From an uncultured Aureispira sp. (lineage in GTDB: Bacteria; Bacteroidota; Bacteroidia; Chitinophagales; Saprospiraceae): DNA of 43,266 nt. Below are positions 1-8,932 of this stretch, piece after piece. The DNA lies in contig CAJQQM010000018.1 of the NCBI GenBank assembly GCA_905480485.1, positions 1 to 43,266 of the forward strand, read 5' to 3'. A program made the translations under genes and the position numbers. The first letter of the stretch is position 1. The number at the start of each line of letters is the position of its first letter. The notes under the pieces are model-generated. The model was given only the letters and a program-made list of their open reading frames with translations. It had not been told where the DNA came from and did no database searches.

Positions 1-55
1 TTGGCACTAAAGTACAAAAAATTATAGATTAACTCTTTTATTAAGCCTTACTAAG

Positions 56-820
56 ATGAGTTTAACGATTACATTAATCCAATCCGATTTAGTTTGGGAA
101 GACAAAGCCGCCAATTTAGCTCAATTCGAACAAAAACTAACCCAAGTGGGCGATAGTGATATTGTTGTGTTGCCCGAAATGTTTACGACCGGCTTTACGA
201 TGAATACAAGCCTTGCTGAGACGATGCAAGGCCCTACTGTAAAGTGGATGCTGAAAATGGCCAAAAAGATCAATAGTGTAATCTGTGGGACAATAATCTT
301 AGAGGAAGCGCAGGTGTATTATAATCGGCTGTTGTGGGTACAACCTAATCAGACCATTCAGTATTACGACAAAAAACATCTTTTTTCAATGGCTGGAGAA
401 GATCAACATTTCGTGGCAGGCCACAATAAACGAATACTAGAGTACAAAGGCTGGAAATGTGCTTTGTTTATTTGTTATGATTTGCGCTTTCCGGTTTGGA
501 ACCGAAACCAAGATGACTATGATTTGGCGTTTTATTTAGCCAATTGGCCAGCAAAAAGAGCCTTGCATTGGAACAGTTTGTTGTTGGCAAGGGCTATCGA
601 AAATCAAGCCTATGTAGTTGCTGTTAATCGAGTAGGAATAGATGGAAAAGGTTTTGATTATATTGGAGACTCTTCTGTCATAGACCCCGCAGGAAACTAT
701 CTGTACCGTCAGTCTGGTCAGGAAGCTATTTTTCGAATTGAACTCAAAAAGGAAGATCTCGAAGCCAAACGGAAAGAATTTCCGTTTATGCAAGACCGAG
801 ACCATTTCCAGTTGTTGTAA
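56..820 (+). CDS. Nitrilase-superfamily omega-amidase (YafV/Nit2-like)
   Basis: This 254-residue cytosolic carbon-nitrogen hydrolase resembles the YafV/Nit2 omega-amidases, which hydrolyse alpha-ketoglutaramate or ketosuccinamate left over from glutamine and asparagine transamination. The Glu-Lys-Cys triad is visible: E41 in LPEMF, K107 in YDKKHLF and C140 in ICYDLRFP. The length is normal for the branch. The ATG at 56 gives a family-typical N-terminus (ITLIQSDLVWED). The gene converges on the YceI-domain gene with a single base between the two stop codons, so their 3' ends abut. Family assignment is firm. The exact substrate is inferred from the overall YafV-like sequence and has not been shown. 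Confidence 0.9.
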   Translation: MSLTITLIQSDLVWEDKAANLAQFEQKLTQVGDSDIVVLPEMFTTGFTMNTSLAETMQGPTVKWMLKMAKKINSVICGTIILEEAQVYYNRLLWVQPNQTIQYYDKKHLFSMAGEDQHFVAGHNKRILEYKGWKCALFICYDLRFPVWNRNQDDYDLAFYLANWPAKRALHWNSLLLARAIENQAYVVAVNRVGIDGKGFDYIGDSSVIDPAGNYLYRQSGQEAIFRIELKKEDLEAKRKEFPFMQDRDHFQLL

Positions 821-821
821 G

Positions 822-2243
822 CTAATCTTTAGAAGCGCGCATTTTGAAATTAGCTTGAAACAATAAACGGTTATTGGAGGTCTCCGGGCCATCCGGGCCA
901 ATGATATCATACATTCCTGTCAAATCATCAATTTCAAAAGCCGTACTTACCTGCAAAAAAGGGCGACCTTCATCGTCGAGGAGTGGTTCGAACGAACTCA
1001 TCGCCTTAACCGAATGACTTTTGTCCATAATCGTCAATTTTGCTTGAATAGCACAGTTACTTATCTTACCTAATTGTAGTGCGGCATCCAATTTTTCGAC
1101 CGATTCGAAAACGAGTGTTGCGGTAGGATATTTATCTGCGTATAGCATCGAACTTTTTACAGCCGAAGTCAAACTAGCTTCCCCCATATCGACCGAACCG
1201 ACTTGCACTTTAAATTGTCCTTTCATGCCTTTCAGTTGTTGGATTTCACCTAGCTGAATGTTTCCCTCACATTCTTTTAGTTCTCCACCGTATTGGCGCA
1301 AAGGGGCAGGGAAATTGAAGCTTAACAAAGGAACGCCCGCCATACTAGGTCCTTCTAAGGTCCAATTCTTAGACAATTCAGTCGATGGGTAAACGACAGC
1401 TTCTTCCTTGGTAGGAACGCTTAATTGTTGCAGCGGAAGCACTTCCCAGCTTGCTTCAGGGCTTGTATTTGACACAAAACTCAGCGCATCTCCTTTTTTG
1501 GAGTACCGTAAGCTATACTTAATTTTCTCGAATAATTGTGCTGCGGCACTGTCAAAGGCACAACAAACATTGTCGGCATTGGCAGGCTGCTTAAACTGCG
1601 TATAGATGGGTTTTTTACAATCGTAATGCGAATAAATTTCGGTGCTTACATAGATACGCCCCTGGTCATCACGATATGGATAAAAATTGCAATAAATGAG
1701 TTCGTCTTGGTCACTGATGGCCTGAATTTTTTGATAACTCGCCTGGGAAAATCCTTTTTTAAGCCCCTTTAGTACCTGATTATGCCATTTTTTGGCATTA
1801 AAATTATCAGCTTTTGGTCCTTTAAGTTCGGTAGTTTTTAGTTTCAAAATAAGTTTGCCACGACCCTTATTCCACACAAATACATTTTTTTCTTCATAGT
1901 CAATAGGCGATACGGCCAATCTACGGGTTGTACGTATAAAATTCAGAATCCGTTGGTGGGTGGTATGCCTTCCTTTATACAATTTGAAACCCAAATGATT
2001 GCGGTATACAATTGATGGGGTATAGGCGATAGAGGTAGGGACAGCAGTTTGAGCGATGTTGATGATTTGGCAAGCAATATTTTCTGCTTGCATTTTATCA
2101 GAAAGTAATTGCATGTCTTTCAACACAAAAGGGCTATTCTTGTTGCTATCGACTAATAATAAGAGTTCTTCCTGAAGCTGTGCAGAACTATTAAAAGCAT
2201 AAGAAACTATTAAAAAAAACGAAATAAACAATTTTGGCATCAT
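822..2243 (-). CDS. Secreted YceI-domain protein with thioredoxin-like N-terminus
   Basis: A 473-residue exported protein. Residues 1-22 form a signal peptide ending near SSAQ. The C-terminal ~170 residues match the YceI lipocalin-like fold: VGSVDMGEASLTSAVKSSML, then a YPTATLVFESV-type strand, a LTIMDKSHSV segment and a closing FEIDDLTGMYDIIGPDGP. YceI proteins bind long isoprenoid or amide lipids in the periplasm. A plain YceI protein is about 190 residues, so roughly 280 are extra. Residues ~25-115 look like a thioredoxin fold (a strand, a TPS cis-Pro-like motif, then YRNHLGFKLYKG) without a CxxC. The middle ~130-290 is unrecognised. YceI assignment is good; the thioredoxin-like reading is inference from pattern. 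Confidence 0.8.
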   Translation of the reverse strand: MMPKLFISFFLIVSYAFNSSAQLQEELLLLVDSNKNSPFVLKDMQLLSDKMQAENIACQIINIAQTAVPTSIAYTPSIVYRNHLGFKLYKGRHTTHQRILNFIRTTRRLAVSPIDYEEKNVFVWNKGRGKLILKLKTTELKGPKADNFNAKKWHNQVLKGLKKGFSQASYQKIQAISDQDELIYCNFYPYRDDQGRIYVSTEIYSHYDCKKPIYTQFKQPANADNVCCAFDSAAAQLFEKIKYSLRYSKKGDALSFVSNTSPEASWEVLPLQQLSVPTKEEAVVYPSTELSKNWTLEGPSMAGVPLLSFNFPAPLRQYGGELKECEGNIQLGEIQQLKGMKGQFKVQVGSVDMGEASLTSAVKSSMLYADKYPTATLVFESVEKLDAALQLGKISNCAIQAKLTIMDKSHSVKAMSSFEPLLDDEGRPFLQVSTAFEIDDLTGMYDIIGPDGPETSNNRLLFQANFKMRASKD

Positions 2244-2335
2244 AATATTAGTTCTAATTTCAAGGTATTTGTGTAAGAGAAGACTGATTTTGTTTCAAAA
2301 AATGTTTGGAACAATTAAATTAGGGATAAAATGCT

Positions 2336-2343
2336 TACTTTTG
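2336..2343 (+). promoter_or_regulatory. Candidate -7 promoter element (TAnnTTTG)
   Basis: TACTTTTG matches the Bacteroidota sigma-70 -7 consensus TAnnTTTG and lies about 100 bases before the M1 peptidase start. The nearest upstream TTTG (2305-2308) is 27 bases away, longer than the usual ~19-21, so only the -7 half is convincing. Confidence 0.35.
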
Positions 2344-2444
2344 AACAAATTATACCAATACAACAATTAAAACACAAAACAGATTATAAAAATTGAAAAA
2401 ATAGGCAAAAAGGACTTTCCCGAGTCTTGTCAATAGATTAAATC

Positions 2445-4385
2445 ATGATTAAATTTTATAGTATTATGCTCAACAAATTCCTATGTACTTTTTTTATCTC
2501 TGCTTTATTAAGCAGCGTTTTATTGGCACAGCAACAACGTTGGCAACAGCAAATAGCCTACCAAATGGAAATTGAAGTAGATGCCGCCAAACACCAATTA
2601 AAAGGCCGACAAAAGGTACAATATGTCAATAACTCAAACGAAACTTTAGACAAAGTTTTTTATCATTTGTATTTTAATGCTTTTCAGCCTAACAGTATGA
2701 TGGACGTTCGTTCTAGAACAATTCAAGATGCCGACCCGCGGGTAGGTTCAAGAATTTTAGATTTGAAGGCAGATGAAATAGGATATCACAAAATAAATGC
2801 TTTAATGCAAAACGGTAAGGCCGTAAAATATGAAGTGGTGGGTACTATTTTGGAAGTTCAGCTTAATAAAGCTATCCAACCTGGTGATAGCTGTACTTTT
2901 GATATGGATTTTGAGTCACAGGTGCCCTTGCAAATTCGACGTTCGGGTTGGAACTCAAAAGAGGGAATTGAATTTTCGATGTCGCAATGGTATCCCAAAA
3001 TGTGTGAGTTTGATTATCAAGGATGGCATTCTAACCCCTATGTAGGTCGTGAATTTCATGGAGTATGGGGTAGTTTTGATGTCAAAATAACGATTGATAA
3101 AAACTATATATTAGGCGGCACAGGAATTTTGCAAAACCCCAACGATATCGGATATGGCTACCAAGATGCTGGATTAGATGTTAATCATGATGATAAAAAA
3201 GAACTAACTTGGCATTTCAAAGCAGATAATGTACACGATTTTGTTTGGGCTGCTGACCCCGATTATATACACGATACTCAACGTTTAGATGACGGCTTAG
3301 TATTACATTTCTTGTACCAAGACAACGAAGATTACAAAGATGTATGGAAAAAAGCACAGAAAATGACGGTAAAAGCATTTCAGTTTATTCAGAGTCGTTA
3401 CGGTAAGTATCCTTACAAACAATATTCGATTATTCAAGGTGGCGACGGTGGTATGGAATATCCAATGGCAACACTCATTACCGGCAAACGTAATTTTGGG
3501 TCATTGGTGGGGGTTATTGTGCACGAAGTAATGCATACTTGGTATCAGATGCTAATGGGGTCGAATGAAAGCTTATATGCTTGGATGGATGAAGGATTTA
3601 CTACCTATGCATCTGCAGTAGTGAATGCCTATTTATTTAATAATAATGCTACCAATCCGCACGACGGTTCGTATAGAGGGTATTATTATTTAGCCAAAAG
3701 CGGTTCGGAAGAACCTTTATCGACACATGCCGATCATTTTAGTACCAATTTTGCCTATGGTCAAGCCGCTTATTCTAAGGGTTGTGTGTTTTTGGGACAA
3801 CTTAATTATATTGTTGGGGAAGGTGTATTTGACCAAGCAATGTTACAATACTACAAGGATTGGCACTTTAAACATCCAAACCCGAATGATTTTATCCGGG
3901 TAATGGAAAAAGCATCAGGACTAGAATTGGACTGGTACAAAGAATATTGGGTTAATTCTGTACATCAAGTCGACTATAGTATCGCCGATGTAATCAAAAG
4001 TAGTAAAAAAACAAAAGATACGACAAGCCTTAAGGCGGTATCAGGCAATTATTTTATTAATAGTGCGGGCTTCGACAAAAAAGGTACAACTATATTTTTA
4101 GAGAAGAAAGGTAAAATGCCCATGCCACTCGATGTAGTGGTTACTTATACCGACAAAAAATTAACTCAATTCAAAACCTACCATATTCCGCTCGAAATTA
4201 TGAGAGGCCACAAAAAAGACGAATTGTTGAACGGTAAACAAACGCTTAAAAAAGACTGGAAATGGACGCATAAGGTTTATCAGCTGAATATTGATATACC
4301 CTTGCAGGCGATAGAAAAGATAGAAATTGACCCTTCGATGCGCATGGCCGATATAGACCGAGAAAATAACTTATGGGAAAAGTAA
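2445..4385 (+). CDS. M1 family zinc metallopeptidase, exported
   Basis: A 646-residue gluzincin aminopeptidase-like enzyme. The active site is complete: the GGMEYP substrate-anchoring motif at about 335-340, zinc ligands H360 and H364 with catalytic E361 in HEVMHTWYQ, and the third ligand E383 in MDEGFTTYAS. A signal peptide (hydrophobic stretch to LLAQQQ, around residue 29) sends it to the periplasm or surface, where it would cleave N-terminal residues from peptides. The ATG at 2445 is used; M8 at 2466 gives an equally good signal peptide and may be the true start. There is no C-terminal T9SS sorting domain. It is followed by a strong hairpin terminator and appears monocistronic. Confidence 0.92.
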   Translation: MIKFYSIMLNKFLCTFFISALLSSVLLAQQQRWQQQIAYQMEIEVDAAKHQLKGRQKVQYVNNSNETLDKVFYHLYFNAFQPNSMMDVRSRTIQDADPRVGSRILDLKADEIGYHKINALMQNGKAVKYEVVGTILEVQLNKAIQPGDSCTFDMDFESQVPLQIRRSGWNSKEGIEFSMSQWYPKMCEFDYQGWHSNPYVGREFHGVWGSFDVKITIDKNYILGGTGILQNPNDIGYGYQDAGLDVNHDDKKELTWHFKADNVHDFVWAADPDYIHDTQRLDDGLVLHFLYQDNEDYKDVWKKAQKMTVKAFQFIQSRYGKYPYKQYSIIQGGDGGMEYPMATLITGKRNFGSLVGVIVHEVMHTWYQMLMGSNESLYAWMDEGFTTYASAVVNAYLFNNNATNPHDGSYRGYYYLAKSGSEEPLSTHADHFSTNFAYGQAAYSKGCVFLGQLNYIVGEGVFDQAMLQYYKDWHFKHPNPNDFIRVMEKASGLELDWYKEYWVNSVHQVDYSIADVIKSSKKTKDTTSLKAVSGNYFINSAGFDKKGTTIFLEKKGKMPMPLDVVVTYTDKKLTQFKTYHIPLEIMRGHKKDELLNGKQTLKKDWKWTHKVYQLNIDIPLQAIEKIEIDPSMRMADIDRENNLWEK

Positions 4386-4388
4386 GTC

Positions 4389-4439
4389 ATAATAGAATAA
4401 AAAAAAGCCGCAATTTGCGGCTTTTTTTATTCTATTATA
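4389..4439. terminator. Bidirectional terminator with long near-perfect stem
   Basis: The core GCCGCAA/TTGCGGC is flanked by an A8 run on the left and a T7 run on the right, and the pairing continues outward through TAATAGAAT/ATTCTATTA. The stem is about 23 base pairs with one bulge. It serves the converging M1 peptidase (plus) and pentapeptide-repeat gene (minus). The last codons and stop of the minus gene lie inside the stem. Confidence 0.9.
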
Positions 4440-4999
4440 ATATCGTAATTGTGCAGTAGTCCTTTTAGACCTGTACTCGAAAAACGCGCCTTACTCAGCT
4501 TATTGTTGGCAGGGTCGATAGTGTAATTAAAAGCGGATGAAAAATCAACTTGTTCCAAGACTGTACCATCAAATATTGTATGATTTAAATCGCATTTTTC
4601 AAAAACTGAATTTTGCAGATTGGTATCCGAAAAATCTGATTGTTGCAAATCGCACTGAACAAAGATTGTTTTAGGGATTTTTAATTCTCTAAATGTCGCG
4701 TAATTCAGATTACAATGTTCAAAATTAAAAGAAATTAAAAAATCATTGCAATCGGCAAATTTTAGACCGACAAGTTTGCATTGTACAAACTGTACACTTT
4801 TAAAGGCCGTATCTTTTATTTTGGCCAAGCTAAAGTCGCAGTCTTCAAAGCGGCAATCCATAAAGGTTTTTCCCGATAAATGAGCATCTGTAAAATTGCA
4901 GTGCTTAAAGCTACAATCTTCGTATTTATGACCCAACATTCGGTTGTCGCTAAAGTCTTCGTTACTATAATTTTTTGATTCAACTATTTTTTCAATCAT
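4427..4999 (-). CDS. Pentapeptide-repeat protein
   Basis: A 190-residue protein built almost entirely of A(D/N)LxX-type pentapeptide repeats, with a cysteine-rich variant of the motif (EDCSFKHCNFTDAHLSGKTF, CDLQQSDFSDTNLQNSVF, CDLNHTIFDGT). Such proteins fold as a right-handed quadrilateral beta-helix. Some, of the Qnr/MfpA type, mimic DNA and protect gyrase, but most have no known role. The Qnr-like organisation is possible from the length but not established. No signal peptide is seen. The start lies 32 bases downstream of the stop of the FAD oxidoreductase gene, so both are probably co-transcribed. Confidence 0.85.
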   Translation of the reverse strand: MIEKIVESKNYSNEDFSDNRMLGHKYEDCSFKHCNFTDAHLSGKTFMDCRFEDCDFSLAKIKDTAFKSVQFVQCKLVGLKFADCNDFLISFNFEHCNLNYATFRELKIPKTIFVQCDLQQSDFSDTNLQNSVFEKCDLNHTIFDGTVLEQVDFSSAFNYTIDPANNKLSKARFSSTGLKGLLHNYDIIIE

Positions 5000-5031
5000 T
5001 AGAGTGGTTTAAATGAGCCCCCAAGAAAGGG

Positions 5032-6633
5032 TTATTTTTTGGCATTTAATAATTCTGCAACAGCTTTTGCAACATTTTCTCCATCCATCGCCGCTGAAAC
5101 GATTCCACCGGCAAAACCGGCACCTTCGCCACAAGGAAATAAACCTTTTAGCTGTGGATGCATCAAACTTTCTGCATCTCTTGGAATTCTGAGTGGCGAA
5201 CTCGTTCTACTTTCAGTACCTACTATTTGTGCTTCATTGGTATAATAGCCTTTCTTTTTTTTGCCAAATTCTGGCAACGCTTTTTGTAGACGATTCGCCA
5301 CAAAAGCGGGTAATAAGTTTTGCATAGGAGCCGAATAAATTCCTGGTATATAAGAAGTGTTTCCCAAATTTTTTGATGTTTTGTTTTGACAAAAATCTAC
5401 AATACGTTGGGCGGGTGCTTGCTGAGATCCATCGCCTGCTGCAAACATCTTTTGTTCGACTTCTTGCTGGAATTTAAGTCCATTAAAAACGGGGTCATAA
5501 ATACCTTCGTAGCTTTTGTTGTTGTAGGCAGCTAAATCTTTCGTTTCAACAGCCACCACCATACCTGAATTGGAATAGGGAGAATCTCTTCTCGATAAGG
5601 ACATGCCATTAACTACAAGTTCTCCTGGTGCAGTAGCTGCAGGAACAATAAGTCCTCCGGGACACATACAAAATGAAAATACGCCTCTTTTTTCGACTTG
5701 ACAGACCAAGGCATAACTCGCTGCCGGTAGTTGTAATGCTCGCTTTTTTTGGCGGTATTGTATTTGATCTATGAGTGATTGAGGATGTTCAATACGTACT
5801 CCGAGTGCAAAATCCTTCGATTCGATACGCAATTGATGCTTGTATAATAACAAGTAGATATCTCTAGCCGAATGTCCGGTAGCTAAAATTGTAGCTGCGC
5901 CAAAAAACTCTTTAGTGTCGTTGACCACAACCCCTCTAATAGAAGGACTACTTGATGTGCGGTCGAGGATAAAATCCGTTACTTTATGTTCGAAATGTAT
6001 TAGCCCTCCATGGTCAATAATGGTTTGACGAATGTTTGCAACAACTTTCGGGAGTTTGTTAGACCCTATGTGTGGGTGGGCATCGATGAGTATTTCAGAA
6101 GTTGCACCGTGTTCTACTAGCGTACGTAGAATGGGTTCGATTTTGCCTCTCTTTTTTGAACGCGTGTACAATTTGCCATCCGAATAGGTGCCGGCACCAC
6201 CTTCTCCAAAACAATAATTAGAATTAGGATCAACAACACCATCTTGTTGAATCGCTTTTAAATCACGTCTTCGAGCACGAACGTCTTTTCCACGATCTAA
6301 GATAATAGGTTGTATGCCTAGGGCAAGAAGCTGCAATGCTGCAAAATAGCCGGCAGGGCCTGCTCCAACAATTAGCACTGACTTTTTGTGCTGCACTTGT
6401 TGATAGTTGATAGAGATAGGCTGAGGGGGGGTATACTGTTCTGTGATATAAACATCAACTTGCATCCTGAATACAGGCTGTCTACTCCGTGCATCGACAG
6501 ATTTACGAACAAGCCGATAACTTGTCATGTTGATGCGTTCACTAGCTTGTAAATGCTCAATAACCGCGGCCCGTATTTTAGTTTCGTCATGACTATCTTC
6601 GGGAGACAAAGAGAGGTTGATTCGTTTGATCAT
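5032..6633 (-). CDS. FAD-dependent oxidoreductase (COG2509-type dehydrogenase)
   Basis: A 533-residue flavoprotein of the uncharacterised FAD-dependent dehydrogenase family (COG2509). The dinucleotide-binding loop GAGPAG lies at residues 90-95, with the following DRG acidic strand end. The C-terminal FAD motif reads LFPCGEGAGFAGGIVSAAMD. The N-terminal ~80 residues are the family's small alpha/beta cap. The central part carries two cysteines in FSFCMCPGG. The substrate is unknown for the family. It heads an apparent two-gene unit with the pentapeptide-repeat gene. A TAnnTTTG element lies about 33 bases before the start. Confidence 0.88.
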   Translation of the reverse strand: MIKRINLSLSPEDSHDETKIRAAVIEHLQASERINMTSYRLVRKSVDARSRQPVFRMQVDVYITEQYTPPQPISINYQQVQHKKSVLIVGAGPAGYFAALQLLALGIQPIILDRGKDVRARRRDLKAIQQDGVVDPNSNYCFGEGGAGTYSDGKLYTRSKKRGKIEPILRTLVEHGATSEILIDAHPHIGSNKLPKVVANIRQTIIDHGGLIHFEHKVTDFILDRTSSSPSIRGVVVNDTKEFFGAATILATGHSARDIYLLLYKHQLRIESKDFALGVRIEHPQSLIDQIQYRQKKRALQLPAASYALVCQVEKRGVFSFCMCPGGLIVPAATAPGELVVNGMSLSRRDSPYSNSGMVVAVETKDLAAYNNKSYEGIYDPVFNGLKFQQEVEQKMFAAGDGSQQAPAQRIVDFCQNKTSKNLGNTSYIPGIYSAPMQNLLPAFVANRLQKALPEFGKKKKGYYTNEAQIVGTESRTSSPLRIPRDAESLMHPQLKGLFPCGEGAGFAGGIVSAAMDGENVAKAVAELLNAKK

Positions 6634-6665
6634 AGGTAATAGAAGATGCTGAATTCGTAAAACAA

Positions 6666-6673
6666 CAAAACTA
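6666..6673 (-). promoter_or_regulatory. Candidate -7 promoter element for the FAD oxidoreductase
   Basis: On the minus strand this reads TAGTTTTG, matching TAnnTTTG, and it ends 33 bases before the start codon. No TTTG is visible at the expected -33 distance, so support is partial. Confidence 0.4.
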
Positions 6674-6698
6674 AACTCAAAAGCAGTTTAGGGGTTGT

Positions 6699-7031
6699 CT
6701 AATAAAGGGTCATGCTTTTGTCGATATCACGAGCATAGGCGGTTATACCTCCGTTCAAGTTGTATAGATTGGTCAATTCGTGTTCTTGTTGCAAAAACAA
6801 GGTAGCCATATAGCTTCTTTTACCACTTCTACAAACCATTACCGCCATTTTATCTGTAGGGATTTTGTCGACATTCTGGTCGATTTGTCCGAGGGGTATG
6901 TTGATACCACCTAAAGAACAGATTTCTATTTCGTCCGGTTCTCTTACATCGATAATCACAAAATTTTCTCCACTATCTTGCATCTCTTTCAATTCGTGTG
7001 CCGTTACGCCCTTAACTTCATTTCTGTTCAT
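6699..7031 (-). CDS. Single-domain rhodanese
   Basis: A 110-residue cytosolic rhodanese domain. The catalytic cysteine C67 sits in the active-site loop MVCRSGKRS, preceded by IDVREPDE and followed by the NLNGGITAY segment typical of single-domain thiosulfate sulfurtransferases of the GlpE/PspE type. It would carry persulfide sulfur. Six-residue active-site loops are typical of sulfur rather than phosphate substrates, as in this CRSGKR loop. It has its own well-formed promoter and is separated from the gene downstream by 65 bases. Confidence 0.9.
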   Translation of the reverse strand: MNRNEVKGVTAHELKEMQDSGENFVIIDVREPDEIEICSLGGINIPLGQIDQNVDKIPTDKMAVMVCRSGKRSYMATLFLQQEHELTNLYNLNGGITAYARDIDKSMTLY

Positions 7032-7061
7032 AATAGATTTATATTTTAATTAAAATTTAAG

Positions 7062-7092
7062 CAAAAGTACGATATAAATGTAGTATTTCAAA
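7062..7092 (-). promoter_or_regulatory. Bacteroidota-type promoter of the rhodanese gene
   Basis: Read on the minus strand: TTTG at 7092-7089, a 19-base spacer, then TACTTTTG at 7069-7062. Both elements and the spacing match the Bacteroidota -33/-7 consensus. The leader would be about 25-30 bases. This is the clearest promoter in the window. Confidence 0.65.
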
Positions 7093-7404
7093 AAAAATAA
7101 TGATAGGATGCCTCAGGACTTGTAGTACTTGAGCAAAAGGGGAAGAATGGATTCGTCTATTATTACTAGCCACTCTTTAAAGACTGTTAACAAGGATTTT
7201 GGTTTGTTCATCTAAATGGGCAAAATGAGGCTTGCTAAGGTTTTGGGTAGCCTGTTAGATGGTTCAATTGAACGTTCTCTAAGTCTATTGTCCTTGCGAT
7301 TGCCTTCGCTGCATCTAAAGCCTAAATAATCTACAATAATCGCGGGTTGTTCATGCATAAACTATCAAAGATTCTTGTTATTTTGCAACCCTAAAATCAA
7401 CGCT
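7093..7404. other. Intergenic region between divergent genes
   Basis: No coding sequence, strong hairpin or repeat was recognised here. The last bases before the aldehyde dehydrogenase contain TTATTTTGC, one base short of the TAnnTTTG consensus and only about 14 bases before the proposed start. It was therefore not called as a promoter. Confidence 0.5.
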
Positions 7405-8847
7405 ATGCAAAAAATTGCCAATTATATTAACGGGGCCTTAGTACCACCCAATAAATCCAATTACCTCGATAATTACGAACCTGCCACCGGGCAGGTATAT
7501 GCCCAAATTCCAGATTCTTCTACCGAAGATGTTGAGCATGCGTATGTCGCTGCCAAAGCGGCTTTTCCTGCATGGTCTACTTTAAGTACCGATGAACGTT
7601 CCAAAATCTTGTACCGGATTGCTAGCTTAATTGAAGAAAACTTAGAAAGTTTAGCCGCTGCCGAATCAAAAGATAATGGCAAACCTGAATGGTTGGCAAA
7701 GATGGTAGATATACCAAGGGCAGCGAGTAACTTTAGGTTTTATTCAACGGCAATTCAGCATTATGCGGCAGGGGCCCACGCTATGTCTAACAAAGCCATC
7801 AATTATACCTTAAGAGGGGCAATTGGTGTGGTAGGCTGTATATCCCCTTGGAACCTTCCTTTGTATTTATTCACCTGGAAAATTGCACCTGCGTTGGCTG
7901 CCGGTAATTGTGTGGTCGCCAAACCCTCAGAAGTAACTCCGATGACGGCATTTTTGTTGTCGCAAATCTGTATAGAAGCCGGATTGCCTGCTGGAGTTTT
8001 GAATATTGTACATGGATTAGGGCATAGTGCAGGAAATGCAATCGTTTCGCATCCTAACATAAAAGCCATTTCTTTTACAGGTGGTACTCAAACAGGGGCT
8101 CAAATTGCCAAGATAGCAGCGCCGATGTTCAAAAAGCTTTCGCTCGAATTAGGCGGCAAAAATCCAAACATTATTTTTGCTGATTGTGATTATGATAAAA
8201 TGTTAAGCACCACCTTGCGTTCTTCATTTGCCAATCAAGGTCAAATTTGCTTATGTGGTTCTAGAATTTTTGTAGAAAGACCTTTGTACGAGCGTTTTAA
8301 AAAGGATTTTGTGCAGCGTGTTGCCGCCATGAAAGTGGGTGATCCACTCGACAAGAATAGCAAATTAGGGGCTGTTGTTTCAAAAGCACATCAAGAAAAG
8401 GTTTTATCCTATGTTAGTCTAGCCAAAGAAGAGGGAGGCCATGTATTGTGTGGGGGATATGCGGTGCATCCCGAAGGGCGTTGCAAAGAGGGTTATTTTA
8501 TTGCCCCTACGGTTATTGAAGGGCTTGAATACGATTGCAGAACCAATCAAGAAGAGATTTTTGGGCCGGTGGTAACCATCATGCCCTTTGATACCGAACA
8601 AGAAGTTTTAGAATACGCCAACAGCGTTGTGTACGGCTTGGCATCTACTTTATGGACATCCAATATTAGCCGTGCTACCCGTATGGCCCAAGAAATAGAG
8701 GCTGGAATTGTTTGGGTTAATTGTTGGTTGTTACGCGATTTAAGAACGCCTTTTGGTGGAGTAAAAGCGTCTGGTGTAGGGCGAGAGGGAGGTTTTCATG
8801 CCCTTGATTTTTTTACTGAACCCAAAAATGTCTGTATAGAATATTAG
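7405..8847 (+). CDS. Aldehyde dehydrogenase, 2-aminomuconic semialdehyde dehydrogenase-like
   Basis: A 480-residue NAD-dependent aldehyde dehydrogenase. The start is taken at 7405 (MQKIANYING), because the 10 residues gained by starting at 7375 do not fit the family. In this numbering the catalytic cysteine is C282 (NQGQICLC) and the general base is E248 (LELGGK). The ISPWNLP and SFTGG NAD-site motifs are intact. The ICLCGSRIFV stretch, the VWVNCWLLRDLRTPFGG segment and the FFTEPK end resemble the ALDH8A1/AMSDH branch, which oxidises 2-aminomuconate semialdehyde in the tryptophan-kynurenine pathway. No other kynurenine gene is adjacent, so the substrate is inferred from the family only. Confidence 0.88.
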   Translation: MQKIANYINGALVPPNKSNYLDNYEPATGQVYAQIPDSSTEDVEHAYVAAKAAFPAWSTLSTDERSKILYRIASLIEENLESLAAAESKDNGKPEWLAKMVDIPRAASNFRFYSTAIQHYAAGAHAMSNKAINYTLRGAIGVVGCISPWNLPLYLFTWKIAPALAAGNCVVAKPSEVTPMTAFLLSQICIEAGLPAGVLNIVHGLGHSAGNAIVSHPNIKAISFTGGTQTGAQIAKIAAPMFKKLSLELGGKNPNIIFADCDYDKMLSTTLRSSFANQGQICLCGSRIFVERPLYERFKKDFVQRVAAMKVGDPLDKNSKLGAVVSKAHQEKVLSYVSLAKEEGGHVLCGGYAVHPEGRCKEGYFIAPTVIEGLEYDCRTNQEEIFGPVVTIMPFDTEQEVLEYANSVVYGLASTLWTSNISRATRMAQEIEAGIVWVNCWLLRDLRTPFGGVKASGVGREGGFHALDFFTEPKNVCIEY

Positions 8848-8870
8848 TACATAAGATACTTCTAGTCATA

Positions 8871-8901
8871 AAAAAAGCCTATTGAAATTCAATAGGCTTT
8901 T
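8871..8901. terminator. Bidirectional terminator
   Basis: AAAGCCTATTGAA pairs with TTCAATAGGCTTT across a tiny loop, with A and T runs on either side. It lies between the converging aldehyde dehydrogenase gene and the 117-residue unknown and can serve both. Confidence 0.88.
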
Positions 8902-8932
8902 GTCTTTAGAGGGTGTATTGGGGCGAGATGAA

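Noticed and set aside
7381-7400. Promoter immediately before the aldehyde dehydrogenase
   Set aside because: The -7-like sequence TTATTTTGC misses the consensus by one base and lies too close to the start codon.
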